From NCBI RefSeq assembly GCF_003130405.1, contig NZ_QEAS01000008.1, forward strand, positions 45,496 to 109,495: a stretch of DNA of 64,000 nucleotides. Reading direction: 5' to 3'. How positions within the stretch are numbered: position 1 is the first letter of the stretch; each line of letters starts with the position of its first letter. A program made the position numbers and the translations under genes. The notes beneath the pieces were generated by a model. It was not told the origin of the DNA. It made no database searches and worked only from the letters and a program-made list of their open reading frames with translations. Shown here piece after piece: positions 63,867 to 64,000 of the stretch. Origin of the DNA: Pararcticibacter amylolyticus (GTDB lineage Bacteria; Bacteroidota; Bacteroidia; Sphingobacteriales; Sphingobacteriaceae).

Positions 63867-64000
63867 TTACAGATCCCGTAGCATCCATATATTACAGGAG
63901 CTATGTCCGGAATTTCCAAGGGGTTCGTTCAATGATTTAAACCCCATTTTCTTATACATGCTCACAGCCCTGGAAAACTCGGGAAGACTTTCGAGATATA
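63867..64000 (-). CDS. GNAT family N-acetyltransferase, C-terminal end (partial)
   Basis: A minus-strand reading frame enters from the window edge and stops at 63867-63869. Its 43 visible residues are AVSMYKKMGFKSLNEPLGNSG followed by HSSCNIWMLRDL, preceded by YLESLPEFSR. The (A)xxxYxKxGF core and closing H-x-x-C-x-x-W-M-x-K/R-D-L are the typical last strand and helix of GNAT acetyltransferases. The start and acetyl-CoA loop lie beyond the window, so the substrate cannot be guessed. Confidence 0.75.
   Translation of the reverse strand, partial: YLESLPEFSRAVSMYKKMGFKSLNEPLGNSGHSSCNIWMLRDL

Noticed and set aside
1-64000. CRISPR arrays, tRNA or rRNA genes, insertion sequences and prophage genes
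   Set aside because: I saw no repeat-spacer pattern, tRNA cloverleaf-like sequence, transposase or phage structural protein.

Overview
The window looks like a chromosomal segment from a free-living, glycan-degrading member of Bacteroidota, most likely the Sphingobacteriaceae (Pedobacter/Mucilaginibacter type). The evidence is three SusC/SusD pairs, two ECF sigma/FecR cassettes with STN-bearing SusC proteins, GldA/GldFG-type ABC genes, several MacB/HxlR/AzoR-type genes, and moderate GC. I see no tRNA, rRNA, CRISPR array, insertion sequence or prophage. Genus-level placement is inference.

Layout. (1) 1-11.2 kb is mostly housekeeping on the minus strand: rpsA with an unusual leader, a large multi-PAS histidine kinase divergent from a PAS-LuxR regulator, a small P-loop kinase, metE under a well-formed cobalamin riboswitch, an Lrp/AsnC regulator and a DUF808 membrane protein. 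(2) 11.4-24.6 kb is one long plus-strand gene set: ECF sigma, FecR, STN-type SusC, SusD, ABC ATPase, a fused GldF-GldG permease/periplasmic protein, and two tandem MutS-like ATPases that lack the mismatch-recognition domains. It ends at a strong terminator. This combination is the best candidate in the window for an undescribed system: outer-membrane uptake or export, inner-membrane ABC transport and two MutS-type ATPases under one sigma/anti-sigma switch. (3) 24.6-31.2 kb holds an AraC regulator, a large intergenic hairpin repeat, an SDR/HxlR divergent pair, an HxlR/azoreductase divergent pair with regularly spaced operator repeats, and a MacB/FtsX-type permease.

(4) 31.2-53.0 kb is a polysaccharide utilisation locus (PUL). 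It contains a clan GH-D alpha-galactosidase-like enzyme, a GntR/LacI-hybrid regulator, an SSS sugar symporter, SusC, SusD, two discoidin-type surface lipoproteins, a double-esterase fusion, GH92, GH95 and GH36. A nearly identical 25-base motif lies in front of both transcription units and is probably the operator of the embedded GntR protein. The exo-acting enzymes point to a branched glycan bearing alpha-galactose, alpha-fucose (or alpha-L-galactose), alpha-mannose and acyl groups. No endo-glycanase is visible.

(5) 53.0-53.8 kb, on the minus strand, is a helical-repeat protein fused to a rifampin ADP-ribosyltransferase (Arr) domain. (6) 54.1-63.8 kb is a second, enzyme-free copy of the SusC-SusD-lipoprotein-lipoprotein quartet, placed under an ECF sigma/FecR cassette with an STN-bearing SusC. 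The window ends in the 3' part of a minus-strand GNAT acetyltransferase gene that is too short to stand out as an ORF.
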